Shown here piece by piece: positions 63,999 to 64,000 of a DNA stretch of 64,000 nucleotides (its first letter is position 1; each line of letters opens with the position of its first letter). Source of the DNA: Methanospirillum stamsii (GTDB lineage Archaea > Halobacteriota > Methanomicrobia > Methanomicrobiales > Methanospirillaceae); NCBI RefSeq assembly GCF_003173335.1, contig NZ_QGMZ01000018.1, positions 186,001 to 250,000 on the forward strand. Direction: 5' to 3'. The notes under the pieces were generated by a model. The model did not search any database, was not told the origin of the DNA, and saw nothing but the letters and a program-made list of their open reading frames with translations. Made by a program: the position numbers and the translations under genes.

Positions 63999-64000
63999 AG

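Noticed and set aside
1-64000. CRISPR arrays, insertion sequences, prophage or integrase genes
   Set aside because: No regularly spaced repeats, transposase or integrase motifs, or target-site duplications were noticed; the three tRNA genes show no adjacent integrase or repeated tRNA end.

Overview
The window comes from a methanogenic archaeon, most likely a hydrogenotrophic member of the Methanomicrobiales (a Methanospirillum-like genome fits best; this is inference from gene content, not a database match). The evidence is an archaeal-type ribosomal protein super-operon, F420-dependent Mer and Mtd of the CO2-reduction pathway, a coenzyme F390 synthetase-like enzyme, a Tfx regulator, an NrpR-type nitrogen regulator, box C/D and H/ACA RNP proteins, TATA-box promoters, T-run terminators, and a DUF3821-type S-layer protein with a PGF-CTERM tail. 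Layout: 1-331 is the end of an unknown gene. 499-4859 is a four-gene 2-oxoacid chain-elongation operon (leuA-leuC-leuD-leuB type). 4989-10527 holds a secreted phosphoesterase, tRNA-Ser, a hemD-cbf5 pair, a TctA-like membrane protein with nop5 and fibrillarin, and tRNA-Gln. 10890-18103 holds the S-layer gene, AMP phosphorylase, a surface beta-sandwich protein, tRNA-Arg, a dUTPase/dCTP-deaminase family gene and an NrpR-like regulator. 18111-23022 holds a divergent tubulin-like GTPase homologue, mer, a GalT/HIT-family gene, mtd and tfx, with inverted repeats in the mtd-tfx promoter region. 23066-23300 is an apparently structured RNA or leader. 23501-37895 is the L3-to-cmk ribosomal/secY super-operon, with rnp1 embedded. 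After a convergent F390 synthetase-like gene comes an unusual accessory block (39314-48085): three tandem, paralogous receptor-like membrane proteins. Each has an extracytoplasmic Ig-like domain and a PEGA domain, one membrane helix, and a cytoplasmic protein-kinase fold whose catalytic residues are destroyed in every copy. A membrane-anchored TPR protein overlaps the last of them, and a small secreted beta-sandwich protein converges on it. This pseudokinase cluster is the best candidate for an undescribed system. 48181-52426 carries FdhD, a rare-looking PAPS-reductase/cysteine-desulfurase fusion and a voltage-gated-type K+ channel. 52603-59330 is a tungstate/molybdate-type ABC uptake locus interleaved with four secreted or lipid-anchored proteins that look like molybdopterin-oxidoreductase-type binding domains. 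The last part carries thiM, an MFS exporter and a nifU-nifS-ncsA sulfur-relay operon cut by the window edge. How the genes work together: the Mer/Mtd/Tfx/F390/FdhD/W-Mo uptake set is consistent with a formate- and H2-using methanogen that needs tungsten or molybdenum enzymes. The nifSU-ncsA, FdhD and PAPS-reductase/desulfurase genes form a group concerned with sulfur transfer. The S-layer protein, the PEGA/Ig pseudokinases and the many secreted proteins point to an elaborate envelope. No transposase, CRISPR array or prophage was seen.
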